Of a stretch of DNA of 64,000 nucleotides, positions 23,266 through 37,489 are shown in pieces. The stretch's first letter is position 1, and the number at the start of each line of letters is the position of its first letter. A program made the position numbers and the translations under genes. Location of the stretch: assembly GCA_039545315.1 (NCBI GenBank), contig BCIM01000003.1, positions 938,147-1,002,146 on the forward strand, read 5' to 3'. Under the pieces are notes generated by a model. The model was not told the origin of the DNA. It ran no database searches and worked only from the letters and a program-made list of their open reading frames with translations. Source of the DNA: Kondoa malvinella. Its lineage: Eukaryota; Basidiomycota; Agaricostilbomycetes; Agaricostilbales; Kondoaceae.

Positions 23266-26200
23266 ATGTCAGACGTTAGACCTGTAACTCCAGTCACATC
23301 ATCAAATTGGCGAAGGTTGTTCCGCAGCGTCGATATACCTTGTTAAGGAGGAATACCAATTGCCTGAGATGTATACCGAGAAGCTAAACTATACCATTCA
23401 CTCGTGCTCGTCTTATTCTGCTGCATTCAAGCCAGAAAACATTCTCGTAGATCAGCCTTCAGATTGTCCGTCTTGCCTCTTCAGCTCTCTTTGGGTCTAC
23501 AGCAACTGATAGAGGCACAGCTGGAAGCAGATGGAGCTCTGAAGATACACCTGCAGCCCTTGCATCTGGCAGCTCTCGAGGAAGTCAATGGATCTTGCTC
23601 AAGCTGGACAAAATGTCTATCGTACGCACTATTACGTTCGGCAAGACGACAAAGCAACATCCATGCAATACCAAGCACTTTCGTGTTTATGGAGGTCTGA
23701 ATCCAGACGACATGGTTCTGTTGCAGCAAGGCGTTTTGAAGAATGATGCGCAGCCAGAGACTCTTCAGCTCAATATCGACGTCTTTGATCATCTTGTTCG
23801 TATACAACATTCAGCGACCGCGCACAGGCTGATTCGTATACCAGCTTTTGCCTTGTCGTTACATCAAAGTCGAGCCTTTGACCGCTCATGGGTCCTTCTT
23901 CAATCTCAGCATCTGGTACTTGCGCTTCTAGCTGAACGAGATTGATCTCATCTCTTAAAATCAGGCACATTGCACTGCATGGACAGACTGATCCCGAAAT
24001 CGTAGAGCGAGAATTCAGTGACTATGCCTCGGTAAGGCCTGTATCGCGTCATGCCATGGTGCTCTATCTAAGCAAGTTTGCTCTCACACAGCATCGCGGT
24101 AATGAAGCGTTCCGACTGGTACTGAAGCATCTCCGACAACGAGCTCTTCTAGACTCCTTTGACACCTTGCTGGCTACTGTCTCGCAGCCGCCTCATTCTG
24201 TACGACTAGAGCACCCGTTTCTCACGCAACTTCACAAGACTCTAGTCATCGATGGCGCATTCGATCTAGCGGAAGCTCTGTTATCGAAAGCTGCCTTTCG
24301 ATCAGTAGCAAACCTTATGGATGAAGATAGCGAACCAAGCCTTCAAAGCAACGAGCCTTCCCTTTTCGAAATGCACGCGCAGAAGACAACACCACAAGCC
24401 ATCTGGACTCGTTTAGATAGCGATCCTATGACTCTTTCTGTCGATGGCGAGAAACCGGAAAGCAGAGGTGGTCACAGACTCGTATTCGTCCCATCTGATC
24501 TAGAGCAAGAGAATAGCTGTGCTAGTCTGTATTTATTCGGAGGCTTCAACGGTCAAGAAGAGCTAGCAGATTTCTGGCGTTACGATCTCCCATCGGAATC
24601 TCGGCATGATTCTGACCTTCAAGCAAGATGGAATCTCATCAGCCGAGATACGAGAGATCATGGAGGACCGAGTCCAAGAAGCTGTCATGGAACCTGTGTC
24701 GACACTAATACGGGAGACATCTACATTTTGGGTAGATTTGTCAAATTTATGGATGAGGATACGGATGCGGGTGATACTGAGCTGTGGAGATATCACACGA
24801 GAGGGACTTTACGAGGAGCTTGGGATCGCATCAACCGCGACAAATCAGTGAGTGGAAGTCTCGCTGAGAGAAGGAGGTTGGACACTGATGATATACATCA
24901 GCCTGGTACGATTTGGGACCATCAGATGGTAAGTCATCTTGCAAGATGTCGACTTCATCCTTAATGTCGATGCAGGTCATCGACCAAACGTCAAAGCAGC
25001 TCTATGTCTTTGGCGGGAAGAAGGCTAAAAAGCTAGAAGAGCCTCAAGAATACTCTGGCCTGTTTCGATTTGACTTCACGAGTGAGACATGGACTGAACT
25101 CTGGTACGCTGGGTCGTCCATATACGAGCCGTCCTGATCTGTCTGTAGTTCGGATCCAGGCCCGAGCGATCCTTATGAAGCCAACCGCCTTCTTTCTCGT
25201 GCTAGCCACGCTTTGTCTCTGAATTCCGCGCAGCGTCGTCTTCATGTGCTCGGTGGCTCCAGGAACGACTCGTATTTGTCCGACAGCTGGTCTATCGCTT
25301 TGGATACTACCGAGACCGTATGCATCAAAGCTCTCTGGTCTACATGCGCTGATCTAATACAGGCGCCCTTATCGCTCGATTGGGCTCACCAAGGTGGCCC
25401 AAATGGCAACTTCACTTTAAGAGCCGAGATCTGTGGTCAAAATGAGCTGATTGTTCTCTTGGGCTGTATGACTGCAAGTAAGGGAAGAGAAGTGGTCAGC
25501 TCGGTAAGTAGTGCGCTAAAGAGCCTTTGCGTGCTCTCATGGACCACAGCTGGAGGTTTGGACCCATAACCTTCCGGATGGCAGGTGGACGAAGATTCAG
25601 GACTTGGACGGCAACGGTGCTGAAGAGCCCGTACCGCGCTTTGGAGCACAGGTGAGTAGTAACTTGGCGGAAGTAATGGGCTGATTAAACCTGTGAGGCA
25701 GATGGCTCTCGATCCAGCAACGCAAACGCTGTATCTCTTTGGCGGTAATCCGTCTGCCGAATCAAATCCAGCAGACCGTCTAGACGACTTTTGGTCCCTT
25801 CGGCTCGAGCGGTATGTCTGCGCTTAGCTTCGCTAATCTAGCTCACTAAGCTTGTAGCAGCTTCACCCCAGAAATCGTGCTCAATAAAGCCAAATTTGCT
25901 GTGCGCAAGCAAAAGTGAGCTTCTTGCAACGCCCTGATTCGTTCACTCACAAGTTCCTGACAGATTCATCGAGCTCTGCGCAACTCAACCACCTCTGGTC
26001 GCATTACAATACTTGCAAACATCTCTCGCGAAAGTCGTGGGAAAGGAAGCAGAGCAGATCGAAGCCTTCCAGCAGTGCATGCAGCATCTTCTGTCAGCTC
26101 CTTGGGCAGATGCTGATGAAGTCGACATGAACGGGCAGCCGCCTTCACTCGCCTCATCGAAAGACGACATCATGGCATCGTCGCAAGGCCTGCCTCTCCC

Positions 26201-26333
26201 GCTGAATCCAGCGCAGGCTTCCGAGCGATTTTGGGAACAACGAACACGGTTGTTCGAGGACCTATTACAATTCTTCCCGCGCGATGCAATTTCCCAGCAG
26301 CCCGTACAAGAGCTTGTTTCGCTAATACATTAA
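23266..26333 (+). CDS. Muskelin homologue (discoidin, LisH/CTLH and kelch repeats)
   Basis: Muskelin is a subunit of the CTLH/GID E3 ligase in animals. The N-terminal discoidin-like domain reads KLNYTIHSCSSYSAAF, KPENILVDQPSD, SRWSSEDTP, SQWILLKLDKMSIVRTITFGK, CNTKHFRVYGGLNPDDM. Then HRGNEAFRLVLKHLRQRALLDSFDTLL (CTLH-like helices). Kelch blades follow: RGGHRLVFVP...LYLFGGFNGQEELADFWRYDL, GPSPRSCHGTCVDTNTGDIYILGRF, DHQMVIDQTSKQLYVFGGKK, RLHVLGGSRNDSYLSDSW, LYLFGGNPSAESNPADRLDDFWSL. The end RFWEQRTRLFEDLLQFFPRD is typical. About eight introns. Start could be 23266 (MSDVRPV) or an internal Met (MYTEKL). It converges on the PX-protein gene with 39 bp between stops. Confidence 0.85.
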
Positions 26334-26372
26334 AGTCCATGGTCTTTATTGAACACCTTGTAAAATAGCTAC

Positions 26373-28702
26373 TCATAGGGATATCACTCTATTCTGCGTA
26401 AGTAGCGTGTGAAACCTTTCGAGCAAGCTCTTCACGCCATTGACTGGCGGTCTTCCGTCGGGCGTGGCCAACACATCGACCTTTTGTTTGTGCCCGCCAT
26501 TTGCACCTTGAGCGAGCTCTTCTGATTGCTGGCTTGCGTCTTGCACTGATGCATCTCCTCCAAAGCGGCATCTTCCGTCCAAACTAGAAGGTCGAACTGC
26601 CGATTTATCCACCACATCATGCCATATCATAATTGCTGTGCCAGGTCCCATATCTGTTGGCTTACCCTGCAGCATAGCCTGAAACCGTTCTCGCGACAGA
26701 GCATCCGACGAAGCGGAGAAAGCAGCATAATCATCCGCTTCTTTTAACACTGTCTGCCGATCATCTTCATTAAGGGAAGAGAGCAGATCATCGACTACTT
26801 CGGTGAAGGATCCGAGTGGCGCATCGTCTTTTCGCCGGTAGAGCGCTAGACTATCGGCATACCATTGCGCGTAGGCATCGACCAACTTGGGCGAATTGGC
26901 GCAGATGTCATGCAAGAAGACGTGTAAATCTGCTTGGTGCTTCTGGCAAAGATCAAAGAAGCCTTGAGGAGTCTGATTCTGCTTGGCGGTGAGGAGTAGA
27001 GCTCCGATAAATGACTGTAGCGCAGAGACGGCTTCTGGGAGATCTGAAGCCTTGTGTGTCGAGCGGATAATGTCTTTGAAGCTGTCCAAGAGGGTTGACA
27101 GAGCCGAGGTGAGCGAATCGCTGGGATCTGAGCAAACGGATTGTTCCATCAGTTCTCGGCTGTGCATCGTATCAGCTCGACTTTCGCGTGACGAAGAGAA
27201 CAGGACCGACTCTCGACTACCAAGAAGCAGAGTCAATAGCTGCAGTAGCTCTTGATGTACTTTCTCGTCGGTTGGTGCAGAGGCGTTGGCTTGTTCGCAA
27301 ATGATGAGCACGATCGAGCGATTCTCAGCCACTGATCCTATGCATCAGCGTGAAGCACTTTGGGAAGAGCAAGGGGCTGACAGCTCTTCTCCCGTACGGC
27401 TACATGCTGTTCTCGGTTGAATTGGTACACATATCGCCTGATAGCTTCCAATTGATCCGCGGGTGCGATCGCCTTTTTCTGCAAGTCTGCGATTTTGGCA
27501 TCGAGCACTTCTTTGTCCTTTAGTAGCACACCAGAGATGACCCTGTACGGAACAATGTTCCCAGCTATACTTCGAAAAGTAAGAGAAATTCGGCGCACCT
27601 GAGCATTAAATTGCGCTTTGAGCTACCAAGAAAGGCGCTGTTGGAGAAGAGGACTTTGCTAACTATTCTTCCGAGTTCACATCAATCCGCTGATGCTCAA
27701 TAGTACTGCGCCTAACAAACCTGCTGATGCACCAGTGCTGGCATTGACGTATTTCAAGGCTGATCGAAGACTACCATATGGTAATTGCGCATGAACTCGA
27801 TCCACTAGATGGCTATCAGTCAAGCGATGCAAAGTCATCGAGGAGAAAGTACTCACATAGCGTGACGATTGTCGGTCCAGCTGCTGATACGCAAAGGACG
27901 TAGTGAAGCAAGGAAGCGGTTCTTCAGCCTTTGGATTCAGCGATGTTTGTACTTCTAGAGGAAGTATACTGACATGGTAGAAGCATAAACATGAGCTGCT
28001 TGGAGATACGGCGGGATAGATTTGAGGTCGCTCGTCTGCGAAACAAGCTTGACCATTTTGTCCGATCCACCTTCATAGACTAGCTCTTGTATAAAAGCGT
28101 TCCAACCGGCAATCACATCATCCGCATTCTTTAGATCGTATTGATCCTTCTTTACGACTTTTGTTCGAGGTACACCAGAAGTAATGCCTCGGAATGCTTT
28201 TTCTGCAATCACGCATACGCCAACGCCAAGAATCTTTCGACGCGATAGTGATCCTGTACAACCTTAGTATGTTTCAATGCGAGAGAAGAAGCACATACCT
28301 TTGTCGTAGCTATCGGACAGATCGTTCATGGCGAGGGATTCAAGCAACCTCGAGCCATCAAGACACATTTGGTCAATCGGTCCATCCGAAAAACCAGGAC
28401 ACTTGAGTAGAATAGTAAAGAGCTGGTTGAGGATCGGTGATGGAGTTTGTCGAGGGACGTCTGGCACTGCTCAATGGTCAGATAGTTCGACTTCTTTGGC
28501 GTGAGAAGACCTGCATGGCTGAAAGGGAGGACCGCTTGATGAGACACGTCCTGGGATCCTATTTATCGTATTTCGTCAGCTTGCCAAAGAGGTCATGCAA
28601 TTGCCAGGGAACGGACTTGAGGTTTTGGAACTCTTGCAGTGTCTCAGTGGAAGTGAGGATCTCGTACAGCGCCTTGTATTGCGCATCAGTGATTGCTGTC
28701 AT
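26373..28702 (-). CDS. Probable fungal PX-associated protein (PXB / DUF3818-like)
   Basis: Start MTAITDAQYKALYEILTSTETLQEFQNLKSV at 28702, which looks like the N-terminal PXB helix region of fungal PX proteins. Further exons include ILNQLFTILLKCPGF, FRGITSGVPRTKVVKKDQYDLKNADDVIAGWNAFIQELVYEG, and FRSIAGNIVPYRVISGVLLKDKEVLDAKIADLQKK. The long last exon (27330-26373) contains FFDLCQKHQADLHVFLHDICAN, VVDDLLSSLNEDDRQTVLKEADDY and a Ser-rich tail, resembling DUF3818. Such proteins bind phosphoinositides on endosomal membranes. The family call rests on helix patterns rather than a strict motif, and I could not trace a PX core with confidence, so an unrelated helical protein remains possible. Confidence 0.5.
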
Positions 28703-28973
28703 GTTGCTGTTACGCCAAGATATGTCCGGCTATCGCTGTCTTGTATTGAGCGAGGTATTCACATCACGCGCGTGCACGTCATTACAAAAATGTTCCAGTC
28801 GAAGGCAGGTATCCAAGCATCAGCAGCAGAGAATGCTGACAAAGGGTCAACAAAGACAGGTAGCATAGTCGAATGGCAAGTTAGAGATAATAGCGCGCGA
28901 ACAAGCCAAATTATACAAACAGAAAACGATATATACAAGAAGGCTAACCAACACCCGACCCATCATCAGAATT

Positions 28974-30340
<1,367 letters not shown>

Positions 30341-30642
30341 TGAGGGTCTTGGTGTGGTGTCATTTCGTTTCATTGTAAATGCTTGTCTCATTGTATTATG
30401 TTTTGACCTTGACTGCTTTGACTGCTTTCATCCTTCTCTCTCTTTTTGAGCTCCCTTCTCTACCACATTGCCTGCTCCAATAACATCTTCTCGCAGAGCT
30501 CTCCAAATTTCATTCATGAGCAAAGTAATCGTTGCAGCGACACATCTGACCGTTCTTCCACCACTCGACACTGGACCCCCTTGGAAGTCGATGAAGGCTT
30601 GGTCCAAGCCTATTCAAGTCTTGAAGATGAAGGTTATGTGAT

Positions 30643-31841
30643 TCAGACCAGCTTTAGAAGACTGCGATGTTGAGTCAGCGATATGACACTCGTGGTAGAA
30701 AACCTGGTTACAGTAAGGAAAGCTCGTTGTCTCCCGGTGTACCGGCAATTCGACAGGGTTACCGTCATCTCCTGGCCTGCTCCTTCATCATCGACTAGCT
30801 GACCCAGATTGGCCGCCAGTTCCAATGCCGATAGCGGGCACCTGTCCAGCTTCAAAGATGTCACCTTCGGCCCCAGAAACATTAAAGAATCCCATGCTAT
30901 CACGTCGCCGGAGAACCATGCTTCCTCGAGTTTCGAGAAGGACTTTAAGTAATCATGCTGAGTGGGTGGTTCTGAGCCGATGAAGGAGTCCTCGATCTCA
31001 AGCCTACGCAAACTTTTCGTAATGGAGTGATGTCGTAGCAACATGTTGACGAAAGCCTTGGCGGTCAGACCTTTGACGCTTTCCATCTCTAGCCAGGACA
31101 ATTTGCGACATGCTTGCAACAGCTGGCCAAATTCCGCTTCGCTGATTGAGCAGTGCCATAGACCCAAATGGTCGACATTGACCAAGGATTGAGGAGTACT
31201 AGCAGAGTTCAGCACATCGAGTTTTTTTGACTCCACACTGCTCACTACTCCGGCGACAAGACAATCTGATATCCATCGAAGAAAAGCTGGCGCACGTTGC
31301 CGTTGCTTTGACATATTGTGTGTACCTCTTGCAAGCTGAAATGGATCAAAGTCGGCGGGCCAGAATGAGCAGACGTATAGATTTTTGAGCTGAAATCAGT
31401 GAGACATTTCAGTTTGTGGATAGCGGATATCGTAGTTGATTTGTCCGGCAGGTATACAGGTGGATCATACAGCAGACGAACGCCTGTTGTCAACTGCAGG
31501 AGTCGTCCGACTTGCGACAGCGCATAGCAATTAGCGTCTACTTCTTCCGGGGGCAACGGCTTCAACTCGAATCGCAAACATCTTATGTAGGCTGAATGTG
31601 TTGGATTGCGGCCAAGGTACGACACAAGCTGCGGTATTTGAGAGACGGATTGTACGATGACCTCCGCGAGCAGAGCTTGTCCAGACATGCCCGCAAAGAA
31701 TGCCTTGTTGACTGTCAGACAGTCAAACATGACTTTGCTGTCGGCAAAATCGAAGTGATAGAAGACATTTTGCAGCACTTCAGTTGGCAGCTTTGAAATA
31801 GGAGAGGATGAGTTGATTTGCTGTTCCTGTGATGCGGCCAT
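30643..31841 (-). CDS. F-box protein with LRR-like C-terminal half
   Basis: Exon 1 starts MAASQEQQINSSSPISKLPT at 31841; SKLPTEVLQNVFYHFDFADSKVMFDCLTVNKAFF is an F-box. The second frame (about 31270-30643) continues with NVDHLGLWHCSISEAEFGQLL, LSWLEMESVKGLTAKAFVNML, LRRLEIEDSFIG, VTSLKLDRCPLSALEL, i.e. Leu-rich repeats. The two frames overlap around 31245-31314 and must be joined by an intron there whose borders I could not fix (GTACAC or GTGCGC donor). Likely SCF substrate receptor; no known orthologue recognised. Confidence 0.6.
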
Positions 31842-32279
31842 GCTGTAGGCGGGTATTGCTGAGTCGGAAGCTGTTAGACACTCAGCTCAGCGACTGCCTC
31901 CTCAACAGTGGAGACCGCACAACGCAGCAGTCAAGCGGTTCAGCAACCTCTTGCAACTTTTCGAGTCTTTATTCAATGAGCGCGTCTGCAAAGCACAGAT
32001 GGATCCAGAGATGCGGTTATAGGGTCGTTCAGGTATAGCAGAACCGCGAATGTGAGCACGTTGTTAGCGAAAGAGCTAGAGAACGCTCGGATCACGCGAA
32101 GGTCATATAGGTAGAATGTTTGGCAAGTCCAGAAGGACTACAGACTACCTTTACCACTGTGTAATGCTTTGCGATTCTGTGCGTTCCTTGTGCATTTTGA
32201 TACATTTACATCATTTTAGTCCATATGCTTTCCCATCACAATTGTGTTGAAACAGCCATCAGAGCACTACAGCACATAA
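31842..32279. other. Intergenic region, nothing recognised
   Basis: 438 bases between the F-box gene start and the fimbrin stop, both on the minus strand. AT-rich towards the fimbrin end, in keeping with a 3'UTR. No feature seen. Confidence 0.4.
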
Positions 32280-34701
32280 TCAGCTGGGTGTTGCAGGCAC
32301 AAAGAATGCTGCATACCCAGCAAAGGTCATGATGAGCTTCGTGCGGAGCTCAATGAGATCCTCGGGCACGACAAAGATGGTAGTGCCAATTTTACGAGCG
32401 ATAGAGATGGCCAAGCGAGCTAGACATCAGTCAGCCAGATCACACAATATCAGACAGAGCACATACCATTGTTTTTGCACCCTTCGTCAGTGTTGCCTGG
32501 CTGAACAAGCGAATAGTCGACATAACCAGGTTTCATCGCGTCGAGAAGATCCAGCCAGAAAACCGCATCTTTGATAGCAGGGTCCCTGAAGTTGCGCATG
32601 CTTGATTTTTTGCCTGCGCTCTTGACCTTCTCGTTTGCCCATCTCACGATATCCATATCCGACACTTCTTTGCCGCCTTTGGACAAACTCGCCAAAGTCG
32701 CAACTACGTTCTTCCGCATCATTTGCCAAACAAGACCGAGTGTGAGCGTCCTGCTTCCATCGACGATATCAGCACCTTGAATACCGACCATTTGCATGCG
32801 GTTCGCTGAAGCCAGATCAACAGCGTAATTTGTATTTTCGACCGCCTTGAAGCGAGACAGTTCTGGTGCGGGCTCATCTGGGTCGGTCTGTGGCTTGCGC
32901 TTGGTCACTCTTCGCCATGCTACAGTGCCAGGGATGACTTTGTCGAAAGCTTGCAGCAGAATTGTTCCATCCTGCCAAACAGAGTGCTGCCTAAGACATA
33001 CACATGTCGCAAGAAGACTTGTCTGACCTTTAGATTCTCGAACAAATCATATACAGCCGGGTCAACGTCCAGACTGTTCAGCCAAAGCGTAAAGACTCTG
33101 GCTTCACGTTCTCCTTCCGCATCAAATTCTTCAATCACTGGTTTCTCGCTTTCTTCTAGCGCCTGTTTTGTGGATGCGGAGACTTAGCTGTGAAAACGAC
33201 AGGATGTCTATGCAACGCACCTCTAGACCAGGCCAAGTATTGAAGAGATGCGCGACATAAGCCAAGTTCAGCTTTGGGTTACCAGCGACCATAGCAGTCG
33301 GGGTGAGGTATTTGCGACAGCCTATCCGGTCGGCGTTCGAGAGAATCTGTATATGACAAAATACATGAGGAAATTGACTTTCCGCATGGACTTGATCGCA
33401 TACCTGCTCGGCCCTTTTGAGGAGGTCGCTCTGCTGCAGAGGCGCTTTTGAGCATTCATTCGGCTTGAGCTGATTCATGAGAATCGTATAGTTTTCTCCG
33501 TCTGCTACATCTTTGCTGAAGTTCGCTACTCTGTCCACGAAGACAAACGACTATCAGCTCAAGCTGAATGCGGACATCCTCGACCGACCGTTTTTGCCAT
33601 CCCGCTGCCTTCAAGTGGTAGTTGAACCATCTCAACAAAATCTGGTCAGGCGGCAGACGCAAGAATTGCTCGAGCGTCTCATCGTCTTCCAACAAGCGGT
33701 ACAGTTCCGGGTGAACCTTGATATCAATCTTGCTCATCAACCCTCTTCGGATGATTTGCCAGATGAGACCAAGAATCAAATGTTCTGTTCCTTCTGAAAT
33801 ATCGCTCGAACCAATGTTGACGACTGAGCAGCCGATACCTTTTGCTGATGCGATAACAATATTGTTGTTTTCGGTCATTTGGAAGTTGTTTAATCCTGCT
33901 CGACCACCGAGCGAAGGTCCTCGCCGATGACCTGGTGCCGCAGCTTTTGAGGAAGCGCCGGCTGGCTTGTTCAGAACACGCTCGTCGATAGTGTCGGGTA
34001 CAGAGTCGTTGATGAGCTTGGAAAGAACCAGACCGTCTGTGCGAGAATCAGGATAGTCACTGAGACCGTGTCAGGGAAATTCACCTTTGCACTCGTCAAA
34101 GATCTGCATGGTGTCTGTTGGAATTGGTATGCGGCCTCCGATGTCCTTGTCGCCTTCAAGCACCTGTTCGCGCGGGAAAGTCAAGGCATGTTATATACCT
34201 TGACGCAGCGATGACGAACCATATTGATATGCCTAGTGAACTCAGTCCGCTCGTCCTCATTAACCGTATGCGCCGAGCTAGCAGTCGAACCGCCCAGCTT
34301 AACTTTACCCGCTTTCGACTGCGTTGTGCTGGCTCCTCCGCCTTTGAGAATCGAATACAGCTCTGCGAATTCTTCTACATCTACTCGACCTGAGGCATCA
34401 CCAACGTTCTTCATAGCTTCTCGCACTTCATCGTAGGTAAAGTTATGCGCAGTGAAGGCTTTCGAGACTTCCGGTTTCGAGAGCGATGTTGCATTCTCTG
34501 TCGTTAGCGAGCTGTACACGATGAGAGCTCAGCTGTTGAGCTTCTGATGCAAAGGCCGTGGCTCACTTGAACTGATTGACCAAGTCCATCTGCGCCCAGA
34601 ACATGTGTCAGATAACACGCATGCAGCACTCAAAGCAACCTGCGTACCACTTCAGACTCCTCCAATGTCGGGTTCTTCTTCTTTATACGTAGCGCTTGCA
34701 T
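32280..34701 (-). CDS. SAC6: Fimbrin/plastin, actin-bundling protein
   Basis: Cross-links actin filaments at endocytic patches and cables. Start MQALRIKKKNPTLEES at 34701. The N-terminal EF-hand-like region reads LSKPEVSKAFTAHNFTYDEVREAMKNVGDASGRVDVEEFAELYS. Calponin-homology domains follow: LILGLIWQIIRRGLMSKIDIKVHPEL...PPDQILLRWFNYHLKAAGW, PKLNLAYVAHLFNTWPGLE, AEGEREARVFTLWLNSLDVDP, VVDGSRTLTLGLVWQMMRKNV...SDMDIVRWANEKVKSAGK, and C-terminal LAISIARKIGTTIFVVPEDLIELRTKLIMTF. About nine introns. Ends ...YAAFFVPATPS. Full-length and apparently intact. Confidence 0.93.
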
Positions 34702-34868
34702 GTTTGCTTGTGAAGTAAGCGGTTGTTGAGAGCAAGATACAAACAAGCACGAGCGAGGCGAGGTGGTAGTGCCAAATGACGTTTCGGTCAAATAGCCTGC
34801 ATTACTACTGTCCATGTGCACTACAATAGATACTATTTAACGTCCATGATCGTTCCTTCTCTTTCAAC

Positions 34869-35528
34869 CTAGTACTTTGATCCGGCGGGAGGCGCATAAC
34901 GTGCTTGAGGTTGGTGCATAGTCCCATAATGAGCTCCAGTAGCGTGCTGCTGCTGAGGTGCTACATAGGCTGGCTGGGAATAGTTTGGTGCGGCGTGCGT
35001 AGGGTGGTGCGTCGAGTGCGCTACATGCGGTGTGTTTTTCGAGACTATTGCGCAAGTCAGGGCGTATTGCAAGGTATCCCAACGTATACGTACTGATCCA
35101 CCAGGCATGGATGACGCCTGGTATCCACTAGAAGGAGTCATCAGCTTGTTCAATGGTCTTGATAACGGTTCAATGCTCACACCCAGAATGAATAGCGCAA
35201 TGTTGATACTGCAAACGATCTCGAGTCAGAGAAGCTGGTTTCAATAGAGCACATGGCTTACAGGAAGTCAACGCCGCAACCGCGCTTCATCTGCAGACCA
35301 CAATGAACATCTGCTTGGCAAAAGTCATGTCGACGACTCACGAGAACTGGGATGGGTGATATGAACAGAGCAAGAAAGTAAAGACATAATTCGCTCTATT
35401 GCATAAGAAAAGCAGCAAAGACAGAGCGGAAAGGAGAGAATGAAGGAAAATGAGACCAAATGACATCAGTCTCTATTGCTCGGAAAGGCTCTGTCAGGAC
35501 TCACGCCGCTACTGGTTGTCTGTGCCAT
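34869..35528 (-). CDS. PMP3/UPF0057-family small membrane proteolipid with C-terminal extension
   Basis: Reconstructed over five or so tiny exons: MAQTTSSG|..ELCLYFLALFISPIPVL|MKRGCGVDFL|INIALFILG|WIPGVIHAWWI|SKNTPHVAHSTHHPTHAAPN.... The two hydrophobic segments, the KRGCG turn and the WIPGxIHA motif are the PMP3 signature (plasma-membrane proteolipids affecting membrane potential and salt tolerance). Beyond the usual end it has a tail of about 55 residues rich in His, Gln, Pro, Ala and Tyr, as in the SNA-type fungal paralogues. Stop at 34869-34871. Confidence 0.8.
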
Positions 35529-35748
35529 GCTGTAAAGTATCGATTGTCTGCTGGTTCTTGCTTTCGAGTGAGGGATAGGCTTGTTCGTTACCAAACAGCT
35601 TGGCTGCAGAGAACGTCTAAGTACATCGCCTCACCGCATAGCGAACGGCCGAGAGCCGAGGCGATGAATATGATCAGATGAAGTGCATTCCAATGTACAT
35701 GATAGAACATCAGCCCTTTTCAGTCCTTCAATCAACCCAAAAATGAAA

Positions 35749-37489
35749 TCATGGCCAAGCAGCAGGGTTCAGACGGTATACGTCGTACAGGGCTCGCTAC
35801 AAGACAGTCAGACTTGCTCAAAGAGGGGAAGGAGTAAACGTACAATGGAGTGCAAGCTCTGTAATTGAGATCTGACGCCCTCATCCACTGGCTCGACGGT
35901 GTTGGTGAAGGATTGCATGTCTTGTTCCTATGCAAAAGACATCAGATTATCTCCTTACAGACAGAAGTAGACTGACTCTGATGATTCTTGTTTTTTGTCT
36001 ACCTCGACTAGCGATCGCTTGTAATTTAGAAGCCAACTTCCAAGCGACATGAGGGAAGTTTTGGCAGATGTAGTCTCGGACATAGACAAAGTTCGTTCGT
36101 CCATGCACGTCGGTCAGAAGATCAAGATCAGGTTGATCCGCTTCCGGCTGTACCAATATCAGCTTAGTCCCAACTGCTGCGAAAGAACACGAACAAATTC
36201 AGCCCAGGGAGACCCTCCATCCGCCGTATAACGTTCCAAAAGGCTCTTCATGTGTCCCATAACCTTCTTAATGACCAGCATATCGAGGTTCCGGCTTGCA
36301 AGTGATCTTTCGATCGAACTCATGTCTGCTGCTTCGAGTGATGCGCCTCGAGGTCGTTGGCAGATTTTGTCGAATTTAGCAGCGAGGTAGCGTAGAACTA
36401 TCTGGCAACGTTAGACAGTCCTATAGTAGAGAAGATGAGCTCACAACCGGTATTCTCCTCATCATCGAATTTGGTCAAGAATGCCAATACACCTTTTTCA
36501 GTTGATAGTGAATCTGAGTCTGCCGGAGACATGCGAGAGACATTTCGCGCAGGTAGTGGTTCAGAACCAATTCGAGGCGCTGCTGGACGAGAGTAGTATT
36601 CTGATCGTTGGGCAGGGCGAGAAGAGCGGATTGGACCAGTGTAGGTCGGCGCTGGTTTTAGTTGTTGAATGTGCTACGTCCGGGCATTAGTTCAAGATAG
36701 AGGTGACAAAAGGAAGGCATACAGCAATAGGCCACGTAGCAGAGTGGCGAGGCGCTGAAAGAGTCGGTTGACGTTCGTCTAATGCAACCTGTGCAAGCAG
36801 TGCCATGCCATGCTAACAACGAGGTCATTGGTTCAGCACATGGGATGTATCAAGGGACCTACACCGCTCGCATCCATCTTGGGCTGTGTCGATACCTGAT
36901 AGCGGGGTGCAGGTGAGTATCGATAGTCACTGACAGAGCGGAAATGAGGAGGTCGAGAGGGTTGGATAGCCTAGAAGAATGCATCTGAGCCGTTGCGCCG
37001 ATGTCCGAGAAGAAACCTCCTACGGGCTTATGTTCTGAAGAAGTCGAACGCATACTAGAGGAGGAAAGCTCGGAGCTGAACCAGCCAGTCTTGTTTCGCT
37101 ACGACTTGCTGTTAGTACGTGGAACATCTGAAAGAAAAGAAACCTACCAGTAATTCTGCTACGGATGGCTTCAGAAGAAAAAACCTTAATTACTAGAAGA
37201 CAGTCACTTTGTATTTGGGCTTACTAGAGGTCCTGAGGGATGAGATGCATTGAGCACATTCAAGCTGTTGGTAATGTCGCTAGAGAGAAAGGGTCGAGTG
37301 GAAACGTCCCTGTCGAATATGCTGGGCTGCTGAGTTCGTATATCAGCACAAAGTCAAACAGGTAAACTGAAGCAAACTTACATCGCGCATTGAAGGGAGA
37401 GACTGAGTGGAGCAAACAGCTGGCATGTTGAAATGGTGGTAGGTGACAGAAGAGGACCCATCACCAAGAAGCTTTGCGAGAGAGGCCAT
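35749..37489 (-). CDS. Unrecognised multi-exon gene
   Basis: Start MASLAKLLGDGSSSVTYHHF at 37489, then exons reading QPSIFDRDVSTRPFLSSDITNSLNVLNASHP, GGFFSDIGATAQMHSSRLSNPLDLLISAL, HIQQLKPAPTYTGPIRS, GVLAFLTKFDDEENTG, LRYLAAKFDKICQRPRG, SLASRNLDMLVIKKVMGHM, TKLILVQPEADQPDLDLLTD, FVYVRDYICQNFPHVAWKLASKLQAIA, and a final RALYDVYRLNPAAWP. The frames join through standard short introns, so the gene is real. The C-terminal half is helical; no catalytic motif, signal peptide or membrane segment is visible. I do not recognise the family. Confidence 0.55.
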
